This document shows positions 41,027 through 49,703 of a DNA stretch of 64,000 bases, piece after piece; positions within the stretch are counted from its first letter, which is position 1; every line of letters begins with the position of its first letter. Origin of the DNA: Rhodoplanes azumiensis (GTDB lineage: Bacteria > Pseudomonadota > Alphaproteobacteria > Rhizobiales > Xanthobacteraceae). A program made the translations under genes and the position numbers. The notes under the pieces were generated by a model, which worked only from the letters and a program-made list of their open reading frames with translations, made no database searches and was not told where the DNA came from. The DNA lies in the NCBI RefSeq assembly GCF_042682915.1, contig NZ_JBHUIW010000003.1, positions 124,001 through 188,000 on the forward strand. The letters run 5' to 3'.

Positions 41027-44000
41027 TCACCCCATCCCGTAGCCGCCGCCGGTCGGCGTGATCACGGTGATGGCCTCGCCCGCCTCGAGAATGGTCGAGG
41101 CGGCGCCGGGCAGCTCCTCCAGCGTGCCGTCGTTGCGGCGGACGAGGTTCTTGCCCGTCTCGCCCGGCAGGCCGCCGGCGAGGCCGAAGGGCGGCACCCG
41201 ACGGTGGCCGGAGAGCAGCGCGCACTCCATCGCCTCGCGGAACCGGATCGTGCGCCGCGTGCCGTCACCGGCGTTCCAGCGGCCCTTCCCGCCCGAGCCG
41301 CGGCGGACGGAAAACTCCTCCAGCACTACGGGAAAGCGCGTCTCCAGGATCTCCGGATCGGTGAGGCGCGAATTGGTCATGTGGGTGTGGACGGCCGCGG
41401 CGCCATCGAAGCCCGGCCCGGCCGGCGAGCCCGAGCAGATCGTCTCGTAGTACTGATAACGATCGTCGCCGAAGGTGAGATTGTTCATCGTCCCCTGCGC
41501 GGCCGCGAGCGCGCCGAGCGCGCCGAACAGGCAGTTGGTGACGGCCTGGCTCACCTCCACGTTGCCGGCGACGACGGCGGCCGGATAGACGGGCGACAGC
41601 ATCGAGCCTGCCGGCACGATCAGCCGGACCGGGCGCAGGCAGCCGGCGTTCATCGGGATGTCGGCGTCGACCATCACGCGGAACACGTAGAGCACGGCCG
41701 CGCGCGTCACCGGCGCGGGCGCGTTGAAGTTGTCGGGCCGCTGCGCCTGCGTGCCGGTGAAGTCGACGGTCGCCTCGCGCTTCTCCTTGTCGACCGTGAT
41801 GGCGACGCGGATCACCGAGCCGTCGTCCATCTCGTAGGCGAAGCTGCCGGCGGAGAGGCGGTCGATCACGCGGCGCACGCTCTCGGCGGCGTTGTCCTGA
41901 ACGTGGCCCATGTAGGCCTGGACGACGTCGAGCCCGAAATGGGCGATCATCTTGTTCAGCTCCGCGCCGCCGCGCTGGTTCGCGGCGATCTGGGCCTTCA
42001 GGTCGTTGACGTTCTGCACCACGTTGCGGACCGGGTAGGGTCCGCCGCCGAGGAGCGCGATCAGCTCCGTCTCGCGCAGCCGGCCGCGATCGACCAGCTT
42101 GAAGTTGTCGATGTAGACGCCCTCCTGCTCGATCGTCGTACCCTTGGGACTCATCGAGCCGGGCGCGATGCCGCCGACGTCGGCGTGGTGACCGCGGCTC
42201 GCCACCCAGAAGAGAATCTGCTCGCCCGTCGGGTCGAACACCGGCGTGCAGACCGTGATGTCGGGCAGATGGGTGCCGCCGTTGTAGGGCGCGTTGAGGG
42301 CGAACACGTCGCCCGGCCTGATCACGTCGTTCTGCGCGATCACGGTCTCGACCGAGCGGTCCATCGAGCCGAGATGCACGGGCATGTGCGGCGCGTTGGC
42401 GACCAGGGCGCCCGCGGCGTCGAACACGGCGCAGGAGAAGTCGAGCCGCTCCTTGATGTTCACCGAATAGGCGGTGTTCCGCAGCGCGACACCCATCTGC
42501 TCGGCGATCGACATGAACAGGTTGTTGAAGATCTCGAGCATCACCGGGTCGGCCCTGGTGCCGACCGCCTCGCGCTGCGGACGCGCGACCACGCGCCGCA
42601 GCACCAGATGATCGTGCCCGGTGAGGCGGGCCTGCCAGCCGGGCTCGATCACGATGGTCTGATTCGGCTCGATGACGATCGCCGGACCCGTGACGGCGTC
42701 GCCGGGCAGCAGTTGCGTGCGTAGAAAAATGCCGGCGTCGTGCCAGACGCCGCCCGAGAAGAAGCGGCCGGTCGTGTGCGGGGTGGGCGGCTCGTGCCGC
42801 GCTTCGGCGAGCGTCGCCTCGCTCTGCGGCGCGGCGCCGCCGACCGCCTCCACCGAGACGGCATCGACGACCAGGGTCTTCTCGCGATCGACGAAGCCGA
42901 AGCGGGTCGCGTGCTGCGTCAGGAAACTTTCGCCGATCTGCTCGAGCGCAGCCGGCGGCAGGGTGTCGCCGTCGAACGGCACCGGGATGTCGAGCGTCGT
43001 GTCGGTGCCTTCGTAGCGGACATGCGCCGTCACGGCGACGCTCGCGTCCGCCGCCGCGACACCCTGGCCGGCGAGCTCGTCCAGGCACGCGCGGCCGAGT
43101 TTCTCACGCGCCGCGCGCAGCGCGGCGGCGGCGCCGTCGAGCGGCGCGCCCATGCTCTCGAAGCGTGTCGCCCGGATGCTCGCGAGCCCCATGCCGTAAG
43201 CCGAGAGAAGCCCGGAGAGCGGATGCACGAGCACGCTGTCCATGCCGAGCGCATCGGCGACCAGGCAGGCGTGCTGGCCGCCGGCGCCGCCGAAGCAGTT
43301 GAGCGCGTAGGTCGTGACGTCGTAGCCGCGCTGCACCGAGATCTTCTTCACCGCCTCGGCCATGTTGGCGACGGCGATCTTCAGGAACCCGTCGGCGACC
43401 TCCTCGGCGCTTCTCCCGTCACCGACTTGCGCGGCGAGCGTGGCGAATTTCTCACGAACCACCTCGGCGTCGAGCGGCTGGTCCTGATCAGGGCCGAAGA
43501 TCGCCGGGAAGAACTCGGGCACCAGCTTGCCGACCATCAGGTTGGCGTCCGTGACGGTGAGCGGGCCGCCGCGGCGGTAGCTCGCCGGGCCCGGCACGGC
43601 ACCGGCCGAGTCGGGGCCGACCCGGAAGCGGGCGCCGTCGAAATGCAGGATCGAGCCGCCGCCCGCTGCGACCGTGTGGATCAGCATCATAGGGGCGCGC
43701 AGCCGCACGCCGGCGATCTCGGTCTCGAAGGCGCGCTCGAACGTGCCGTCGAAATGCGCGACGTCGGTCGAGGTGCCGCCCATGTCGAAGCCGATCACGG
43801 CGTCGAAGCCGGCCGCCTCGCCGGTCGCCGCCATGCCGACCACGCCGCCGGCGGGACCGGACAGAATCGCGTCGCGGCCCTGGAACAGGCCGGCGCCGGT
43901 GAGGCCGCCGGCCGAGGTCATGAACATCACCCGGGCGCCGGTGCGCGCGACGTCGAGCTCCTCCGACACCTGCGCCACGTAGCGGCGCAGGATCGGCGAC

Positions 44001-44638
44001 AGATAGGCGTCGACCACCGTGGTGTCGCCGCGCCCGACCAGCTTGATCAACGGCGAGACCTGATGGCTCACCGAGATCTGGGTGAAGCCGATGTCCCGCG
44101 CGATGCGTGCGAGTGTCTTTTCGTGGTCCTGAAACCGGAAGCCGTGGATCAGCGCGATGGCGACGGCCCGGATGCCGGCGTCATAGGCGGCCTGGAGATC
44201 GCGGTGCGCGAGATCCTCGTCGAGCGGGCGCTCCACGGTGCCGTCGGCGAGCACGCGCTCGTCCGCCTCGATCACTCGCTCGTAGAGCTGATCGGGCTTC
44301 GTGATCCGCTTGGCGAAGATGTTTCGGCGATCCTGGTAGCCGATCTCCAGCACGTCGGCGAGGCCGCGCGTGGTGACGAAGACGGTGCGCTCGCCCTTGC
44401 GCTCCAGAAGCGCGTTGGTGGCGACCGTGGTGCCCATGCGCACCTCGCCGATCGCCCCGGTCGGAATCGGCGCGTCGGACCCGAGCCCCAGGAGCTTGCG
44501 GATCCCGGCCACCGCGGCGTCGCGATACACGCCGGGGTTTTCGGAGAGGAGTTTTACCGCGTGAAGCGCGCCCGCCGGGTCGCGGCCGATCACGTCCGTG
44601 AACGTGCCGCCGCGGTCGATCCAGAAATCCCAACTCAT
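41027..44638 (-). CDS. 5-oxoprolinase/hydantoinase, fused HyuA-HyuB type
   Basis: This 1203-residue protein joins an ATP-binding HyuA domain (about 1-660; WIDRGGTFTDV at 6-16, GFDMGGTSTDVA in the middle) to a HyuB domain (about 695-1195; EIFNNLFMSIAEQMG, then VNIKERLDFSCAVFD). The family opens five-membered lactam or imide rings such as 5-oxoproline or hydantoins with ATP. The N-terminus MSWDFWIDRGG is typical of true oxoprolinases, but related carboxylases and hydantoinases share it. It is the last gene of the araC-grdB-like unit, 193 bases after the previous stop. Confidence 0.9.
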   Translation of the reverse strand: MSWDFWIDRGGTFTDVIGRDPAGALHAVKLLSENPGVYRDAAVAGIRKLLGLGSDAPIPTGAIGEVRMGTTVATNALLERKGERTVFVTTRGLADVLEIGYQDRRNIFAKRITKPDQLYERVIEADERVLADGTVERPLDEDLAHRDLQAAYDAGIRAVAIALIHGFRFQDHEKTLARIARDIGFTQISVSHQVSPLIKLVGRGDTTVVDAYLSPILRRYVAQVSEELDVARTGARVMFMTSAGGLTGAGLFQGRDAILSGPAGGVVGMAATGEAAGFDAVIGFDMGGTSTDVAHFDGTFERAFETEIAGVRLRAPMMLIHTVAAGGGSILHFDGARFRVGPDSAGAVPGPASYRRGGPLTVTDANLMVGKLVPEFFPAIFGPDQDQPLDAEVVREKFATLAAQVGDGRSAEEVADGFLKIAVANMAEAVKKISVQRGYDVTTYALNCFGGAGGQHACLVADALGMDSVLVHPLSGLLSAYGMGLASIRATRFESMGAPLDGAAAALRAAREKLGRACLDELAGQGVAAADASVAVTAHVRYEGTDTTLDIPVPFDGDTLPPAALEQIGESFLTQHATRFGFVDREKTLVVDAVSVEAVGGAAPQSEATLAEARHEPPTPHTTGRFFSGGVWHDAGIFLRTQLLPGDAVTGPAIVIEPNQTIVIEPGWQARLTGHDHLVLRRVVARPQREAVGTRADPVMLEIFNNLFMSIAEQMGVALRNTAYSVNIKERLDFSCAVFDAAGALVANAPHMPVHLGSMDRSVETVIAQNDVIRPGDVFALNAPYNGGTHLPDITVCTPVFDPTGEQILFWVASRGHHADVGGIAPGSMSPKGTTIEQEGVYIDNFKLVDRGRLRETELIALLGGGPYPVRNVVQNVNDLKAQIAANQRGGAELNKMIAHFGLDVVQAYMGHVQDNAAESVRRVIDRLSAGSFAYEMDDGSVIRVAITVDKEKREATVDFTGTQAQRPDNFNAPAPVTRAAVLYVFRVMVDADIPMNAGCLRPVRLIVPAGSMLSPVYPAAVVAGNVEVSQAVTNCLFGALGALAAAQGTMNNLTFGDDRYQYYETICSGSPAGPGFDGAAAVHTHMTNSRLTDPEILETRFPVVLEEFSVRRGSGGKGRWNAGDGTRRTIRFREAMECALLSGHRRVPPFGLAGGLPGETGKNLVRRNDGTLEELPGAASTILEAGEAITVITPTGGGYGMG

Positions 44639-44831
44639 CGAAACTCTCTTTGCAACCTGCTTCCGAACGCTCGTGCGCGTGACGGCGTCGCCGCGCCGCC
44701 GGTCGTCGACGCCGTGATGATCCATGCACGCCGCCCACCACGACGTGCTGCCGGGCACATCGCGGACGAGCAAGCGCCGTGCCGAAACGATGCCTTGCCG
44801 AGCGGCTGTCGGCGGCCCCGCGGCCGCCGGG

Positions 44832-45755
44832 TCAGCGCGTCGTCTCGGCGATGCGGATGTCGCGGGCGGCGAGGCGGGCGGCCTCGGCCTCGGCGCGCAG
44901 CCGCGCCAGCTCTCCGGGCGCGAGCAGGTCCGGATTCGCGTAGTCGCGCTTCCAGGCGGGGTCGTCGCTCCAGCGCAGCGGCGACACCACGGTGGTGCGC
45001 GGCGCGGTGGCGGTCGCCAGCAGGTCGAGGGCGAGGTCCAGCGTCAGCCGCTGCGAGTCCGGGTCGTGCGGCCGGCCGGCCGCGTTGCCGAGCGGGAAAT
45101 CACTGAACACGAAGCGCGGCACGCCGCAGTGCTCGACGATGTCGCGGGCGCAGCCCATCACCACGGTCGGGATGCCGTTCTCCTCCAGAAGGCGCGCGGC
45201 GAGCGACAGGCACTGGTGGCACACCGGGCAGTTGGCGACCAGGATCACGGCGTCGACCCGGTCGGCGAAGCAGCGTTCGAACAGCTCCGGTGCGTCGACC
45301 TCGGTCGTCTGGCGATGGCTGCGATTGGTCGGGAAGCCGTGGAAGCGCGGGGCGAGGCGCAGCCGCCCCTCCGCCGCGGCGGCGCGCAGCAGCGGCAGCG
45401 GGAACCAGGTTCCGGAGTCTTCCATGCTGGTGTGACGGCGATCGATGCCGACATGGGCGATGCGCAGGTCGTGATCGACCGCGCTGTCGCCCGAGTAGAC
45501 GGTGTAGAACTTCGCCGCCGCATTGTAGGGCGCGCCCGGCCCCTGCGGCCCCTTGTCGGGCTGATAGGGCGCGGCGGTCGTCACCAGCGCGACGCGCGAT
45601 TGCGCCAGCGGCTGCGAGAGCGGCGTGAACGGCACGTCGTCGTGCTGCGCCCAGACATAGGGCGTGTCGTAGCCGAGGGCGAGATAATAGGCGCGGGTGC
45701 GCGCCATATAGGGGATCGGCGCGTCGATCTGAGCGTCCAGCGAACCTTCGGTCAT
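44832..45755 (-). CDS. GrdB-type (glycine/betaine reductase component B) family protein, cysteine form
   Basis: This 307-residue protein matches the general pattern of selenoprotein B family proteins: SRVALVTTAAPYQPD, a DHDLRIAHVGIDRRHTSMED block, and VDAVILVANCPVCHQCLSL at about 168-186. In anaerobic glycine or betaine reductases the equivalent site carries selenocysteine. Here it reads CPVC (C176, C179), and no in-frame TGA is present. The reaction is unknown; it may be a thiol-dependent reductive or lyase step. It begins 44 bases after araC on the same strand. Confidence 0.75.
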   Translation of the reverse strand: MTEGSLDAQIDAPIPYMARTRAYYLALGYDTPYVWAQHDDVPFTPLSQPLAQSRVALVTTAAPYQPDKGPQGPGAPYNAAAKFYTVYSGDSAVDHDLRIAHVGIDRRHTSMEDSGTWFPLPLLRAAAAEGRLRLAPRFHGFPTNRSHRQTTEVDAPELFERCFADRVDAVILVANCPVCHQCLSLAARLLEENGIPTVVMGCARDIVEHCGVPRFVFSDFPLGNAAGRPHDPDSQRLTLDLALDLLATATAPRTTVVSPLRWSDDPAWKRDYANPDLLAPGELARLRAEAEAARLAARDIRIAETTR

Positions 45756-45799
45756 CGTGCCTCGCGGGCGACGCGGCGCCGCCCGCGGAGGCGCCGGCG

Positions 45800-46603
45800 C
45801 TACTGCGTCGCGCGGATTGTGCGACGCCATTCGCTCGGCGCGCAACCCATCCGTTGGCGGAACATGTAGGTGAACGCGGAGGGCGTGCTGTAGCCGAGCT
45901 CGAGCGCGATCTCGGTGATGTTGTCGCTGGCGCCGAGCAGATCGATGGCGCGGAAGACGCGCAGCCGGTTGCGCCATTCGCGCAGGCCGATGCCGACCTC
46001 GCGCTCGAAGCGGCGATGCAGCGTGCGCGGCGAGGCGCCGAGCTCGCGGCCCCACGCCGCGATGTCGCGCTCGTCGGACGGATTGTCGAACAGCTCCTGG
46101 CACATTCTCAGGAGCATCGGGCTCTGCGGCCAGGGCAGGTGGAAGCTCTCGCCCGGCAGCCGCACGATCTGATCGAGAATCAGACGCTCGACGCGCTCGA
46201 CGTAATCACTCTGCTCGCCGGTCCGGCCGAGCTCGGTGAGCTCGACGATCAGGGCGCGCATCAGCGGCGTCACCGAGAACACGATGCTCTCGCGCGGCAG
46301 CCTCGCGGCGACGTCGTCGCGGATGTAGAGGCTGCGGAACTCGGCGTCCTGCAGCGCGCCGGTCATGTGGACGACGCCGGTCGGCACCCAATAGGCCTGC
46401 TCCGGCGAGATCACGTACCAGGTGTTCTCGATCGCGGCGAACATCGTGCCCGACGTCGCGTAGAGGAACTGATTCCAGCGATGCGAATGCCGCGGGAACA
46501 GATGACGCTTCGGCAGATGCTGCGAGCGCACGATGATGGGGCGCGGCAGCCCGTCGAGCTCGGGCACCTGGAGATGAATCCAGTCGTCGGTTCTGATCGT
46601 CAT
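45800..46603 (-). CDS. AraC-family transcriptional regulator
   Basis: This 267-residue protein has an N-terminal cupin-like sensor (LFPRHSHRWNQFLYATSG, then YWVPTGVVHM). A C-terminal double helix-turn-helix follows (WGRELGASPRTLHRRFEREVG and ITEIALELGYSTPSAFTYMFR). It is divergent from the MFS/enolase/MFS genes and directly upstream of the GrdB-like and oxoprolinase genes. It is therefore the likely activator of both arms, acting at the direct repeats 46638-46667. Confidence 0.92.
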   Translation of the reverse strand: MTIRTDDWIHLQVPELDGLPRPIIVRSQHLPKRHLFPRHSHRWNQFLYATSGTMFAAIENTWYVISPEQAYWVPTGVVHMTGALQDAEFRSLYIRDDVAARLPRESIVFSVTPLMRALIVELTELGRTGEQSDYVERVERLILDQIVRLPGESFHLPWPQSPMLLRMCQELFDNPSDERDIAAWGRELGASPRTLHRRFEREVGIGLREWRNRLRVFRAIDLLGASDNITEIALELGYSTPSAFTYMFRQRMGCAPSEWRRTIRATQ

Positions 46604-46637
46604 GGCGGATCGGAGCGGCTGTCTGATCGCGAAGAAT

Positions 46638-46667
46638 GGCCGGTCGTCGAGATTGGCAGGTCGTCGA
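46638..46667. promoter_or_regulatory. Direct repeats, likely AraC-type operator
   Basis: GGCCGGTCGTCGA (46638-46650) and GGCAGGTCGTCGA (46655-46667) are direct repeats with a 17-bp period, lying 35-64 bases upstream of araC. A dyad TCGATA-N13-TATCGA (46664-46688) overlaps the second copy. AraC-family proteins usually bind such direct half-sites. Confidence 0.5.
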
Positions 46668-46880
46668 TAGTCTTCGTCCTGATATCGAAGGCGCGCCGCG
46701 TCCTCAACGCTACCCTGCTACGGATCGCGCTACCACGTATCGCCGGCGCCGTCGGCGAGACGATCAGCAGGACCGTCGGAATGTAGCCCCGCCTCCTCAC
46801 GACCCTCGCGCTCTCCGTAACTCTCCTTATGCGGTGCACCTCCTCCGGAGTCGGCCGCACCAAATTCGCAAGCATTCCGT

Positions 46881-48299
46881 ATGAGCCGCCGATCCACCAC
46901 CGCCGAACCGACCTGCGATGCACGCGGGGCAGCATTGCCGGAGACGCCGATCCGGCGCCGGCGGGCGCTGATCTTCGTCGTCGTCGCGTTCACCTACGTG
47001 ATCTCCTATTTCCATCGTGCCGCCCCCGTGGTGGTCGGCCCGGTGATCGCCGGCGAGCTCGGGCTCGATCCGGCGCAACTCGGCCTGATGGCGTCGATGT
47101 ATTTCTGGGCCTATGCGGCCGCCGTGTTCCCGTCGGGCCTGTTGTCCGACGGCTGGGGCGCGCGCCGCACCATGGCCGTGTTCGTGCTGATCGCGGCGCT
47201 CGCCGGCCTCGCCTTCGCGTTCGGCTCCGGCATCGGCACGCTGGCGGCGAGCCGCTTCGTCATCGGCCTCGGCGTCAGCGTCGTCTACGTCGCGGCGCTG
47301 CGTATCTTCTCCGACTGGTACGGGCCGGACGAGCTCGCCACCTATTCGGGCCTGCTGCTCGCCTTCGGCAACATCGGCGCGCTCCTGTCGACCGCGCCGC
47401 TCACCGCGGCGATCGGCGCGATCGGCTGGCGCGACGTGTTCACGATCGTCGCCGCGCTCACCGCGGTCGCCGCCGTCGTCTGCTGGTTCGTCGTCGTCGA
47501 CACGCCGGCCGAGTACGCGCGGCGCGGCACGCCGGCGCCGAAGCGGGCGGCTCCTGCGGCCGGCGGCGGGTCGGCGCTCGCCGATCTGCGCCGCGCCGTC
47601 GCCACCGTGTTCTCGAATCCCGGCGTTTATCTGATCGGCGTCCTGGTGTTCTCGTTCTACGGCACCTTCATGGGCGTCGGCTCGCTGTGGGCCGGTCCCT
47701 ATCTGCACACGGTCTACGGCCTCTCCAAGCCGGAAGCGGGCCACATTCTCATGCTGTTCCCGCTCGGCATGACGATCGGCTGCCCGCTCGCCGGCTGGCT
47801 CTCCGACAAGGTGTTCGGCGCACGCCGGCCGGTGCTGCTGTTCGGCGGCGTCCTGCATCTCCTCTCCTACGTGCCGCTGGTGTTCTTCACCGGCGACCTG
47901 AGCGGCTGGATGCTCGGCGCGCTGTTCTTCTGGTACGGCCTCTCGGGCGGCGCCTTCGTGGTCTGCTTCGCCGCCTCCAAGGAGCTGTTCGACCCGCGCT
48001 ACGCCGGCGCCGCGGTCGGGGCCGTGACCATGTTCCTGCAGTGCGGCGGCGCGTTCTATCAGTACGTGATCGGCGTCGTGATCGCCCATCCGGATCTGGT
48101 CGGCGCCGGCGGCGATCCGGTCGCCCTCTACGGCCGCGCCTTCGCCGTCCCGATGGTCGGCCTCGCGCTCTGCCTCGTCGTCTTCACCCGCTTCCGCGAG
48201 CGGGGCGGATTCGCCGCGGCGCGCACCGCCTCGGGCCGCCCCTCCACGGCCGCCGTGCCGGGGCTCGTCCCGGCCGCGGCACCCCGCAGCAAATCCTGA
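46881..48299 (+). CDS. MFS transporter (first of two in the cluster)
   Basis: This 472-residue, 12-helix carrier has SYFHRAAPVVVGPVIAGELG at helix 1, the loop motif GLLSDGWGARRTM, and a second-half loop GWLSDKVFGARRPV. This is the general layout of anion:cation or sugar-phosphate-like MFS members. The N-terminal ~25 residues are polar. It starts the rightward arm of the divergon, 62 bases before the enolase-superfamily gene. No clear ribosome site is visible. Confidence 0.86.
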   Translation: MSRRSTTAEPTCDARGAALPETPIRRRRALIFVVVAFTYVISYFHRAAPVVVGPVIAGELGLDPAQLGLMASMYFWAYAAAVFPSGLLSDGWGARRTMAVFVLIAALAGLAFAFGSGIGTLAASRFVIGLGVSVVYVAALRIFSDWYGPDELATYSGLLLAFGNIGALLSTAPLTAAIGAIGWRDVFTIVAALTAVAAVVCWFVVVDTPAEYARRGTPAPKRAAPAAGGGSALADLRRAVATVFSNPGVYLIGVLVFSFYGTFMGVGSLWAGPYLHTVYGLSKPEAGHILMLFPLGMTIGCPLAGWLSDKVFGARRPVLLFGGVLHLLSYVPLVFFTGDLSGWMLGALFFWYGLSGGAFVVCFAASKELFDPRYAGAAVGAVTMFLQCGGAFYQYVIGVVIAHPDLVGAGGDPVALYGRAFAVPMVGLALCLVVFTRFRERGGFAAARTASGRPSTAAVPGLVPAAAPRSKS

Positions 48300-48361
48300 C
48301 GGGCCGCGCCGAAAGACCGGTCCCCTTTCATCCCATCCCGATCCAAGACGGAGGACAAAAA

Positions 48362-49579
48362 ATGAAGATCGTCAGCGTCGACGTCATGCAGATGCCGAGC
48401 GGCAACGCCGGCTCCTCGCGCGGAGACTGGTCGCCCGTGATCGTGCGGGTCAACACCGACGAGGGCATCAGCGGCTTCGGCGAGGTCGGCCTCGCCTACG
48501 GCAAGGGCTGGCGCGCCGGCTTCGGCATGGTGCAGGACTTCGCCGAGGTGATCATCGGCGAGGATCCGCTCAATATCGAGAAGATCTGGGAGACCATCTT
48601 CCGCAAGACCTTCTGGGGCATGGGCGGCGGCACCGTCGTCAATGCCGCGATCTCCGGCATCGACATCGCGCTGTGGGATCTCAAGGGCAAGGCCTTCGAC
48701 ATGCCGGTCTGGCAGCTGATGGGCGGCAAGACCAACGACGACCTGCGCACCTATGCGAGTCAGCTCCAGTTCAACTGGGGTCCGAAGATCGACAAGCAGG
48801 TGCTGATCACGCCGGAGGACTACGCCGAGGTGACGCGCGTCGCCATGGCGGACGGCTACGACAGCATCAAGGTCGATCCGATCATCTTCTCCGACCGACC
48901 GGACGGCAAAGGTCCGTGGAAGATCACCGGACCCTTGGAGAACCGCGTCATCCGCACCGTCTACGACCGGATGGCGGCGATGCGCGAGGCCGGCGGACCG
49001 GATCTCGACATCATCCTCGAGCATCACGCCAACACCGACACGGTCTCGGCGATCCAGATCGGCCGGGCGCTCGAGGATCTGCGCATCTTCTACTACGAGG
49101 AGCCGTGCCACCCGCTCAACTCGCGCTCGATGCTGGAGATCAAGAAGGCGGTGAAGATGCCGATCGCCGCCGGCGAGCGCATCTACACGCGCTGGGGCTA
49201 TCGGCCGTTCCTCGAGGACCGCTCGATCGACGTGATCCAGCCGGATCTGTGCCTGTGCGGCGGCCTCACCGAGGCGAAGAAGATCTGCGACATGGCGAAC
49301 ACCTACGACTGCGCCGTGCAGATCCACGTCTGCGGCAGCCCGATCTCCAAGGCCGCGGCCCTGCAGATCGAGGCCGTGATCCCGAACTTCATCATCCACG
49401 AGCACCATCAGCGGGCGCTCAATCCGGAGAGCCGGGCGACCTGCCTGTACGACTATCAGCCGGTGAACGGCAAGTACAAGGTGCCGGACCTGCCGGGCAT
49501 CGGCCAGGAGCCGACCCCGGAGACGATCGAGAAGTGCATGAAGGTCACGGTGACCCGCTCCAAGAAGTACATGAGCTGA
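48362..49579 (+). CDS. Mandelate racemase/muconate lactonizing family, galactonate dehydratase-like
   Basis: This 405-residue enolase-superfamily enzyme (capping domain, then TIM barrel) should dehydrate an acid sugar by proton abstraction next to a carboxylate. By pattern alignment to DgoD, the metal and catalytic positions are E220-x-H222, E246, E272 and H322. Position 220 is Asp in DgoD but Glu here. EEP, AAGERIYTRW and HVCGSPIS are conserved. GGAGG precedes the ATG. It lies between two MFS carriers, which suggests import and dehydration of a sugar acid or similar hydroxy acid. Confidence 0.88.
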   Translation: MKIVSVDVMQMPSGNAGSSRGDWSPVIVRVNTDEGISGFGEVGLAYGKGWRAGFGMVQDFAEVIIGEDPLNIEKIWETIFRKTFWGMGGGTVVNAAISGIDIALWDLKGKAFDMPVWQLMGGKTNDDLRTYASQLQFNWGPKIDKQVLITPEDYAEVTRVAMADGYDSIKVDPIIFSDRPDGKGPWKITGPLENRVIRTVYDRMAAMREAGGPDLDIILEHHANTDTVSAIQIGRALEDLRIFYYEEPCHPLNSRSMLEIKKAVKMPIAAGERIYTRWGYRPFLEDRSIDVIQPDLCLCGGLTEAKKICDMANTYDCAVQIHVCGSPISKAAALQIEAVIPNFIIHEHHQRALNPESRATCLYDYQPVNGKYKVPDLPGIGQEPTPETIEKCMKVTVTRSKKYMS

Positions 49580-49703
49580 TCAGAAAGGCCCGGCGGCGAC
49601 GCCGGGCCGCAACCATCGTCCGCCGGCGCCGCTCGTTCCGACCGCACGAAGTCGAGGCGGCGCCGCGTGGCGGCCCGTATCCGAGAAACAGAAGGGCTTC
49701 GTC

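Noticed and set aside
41018..45106. Long plus-strand frames opposite oxoprolinase
   Set aside because: Shadow frames rich in Arg/Asp/His; no recognisable motif.
2376..49582. TGATCA at several stop codons (2376, 14597, 14622, 31162, 49577)
   Set aside because: TGATCA occurs about 20 times in the window because GATC is common in these codons; five at stops is not clearly more than chance.
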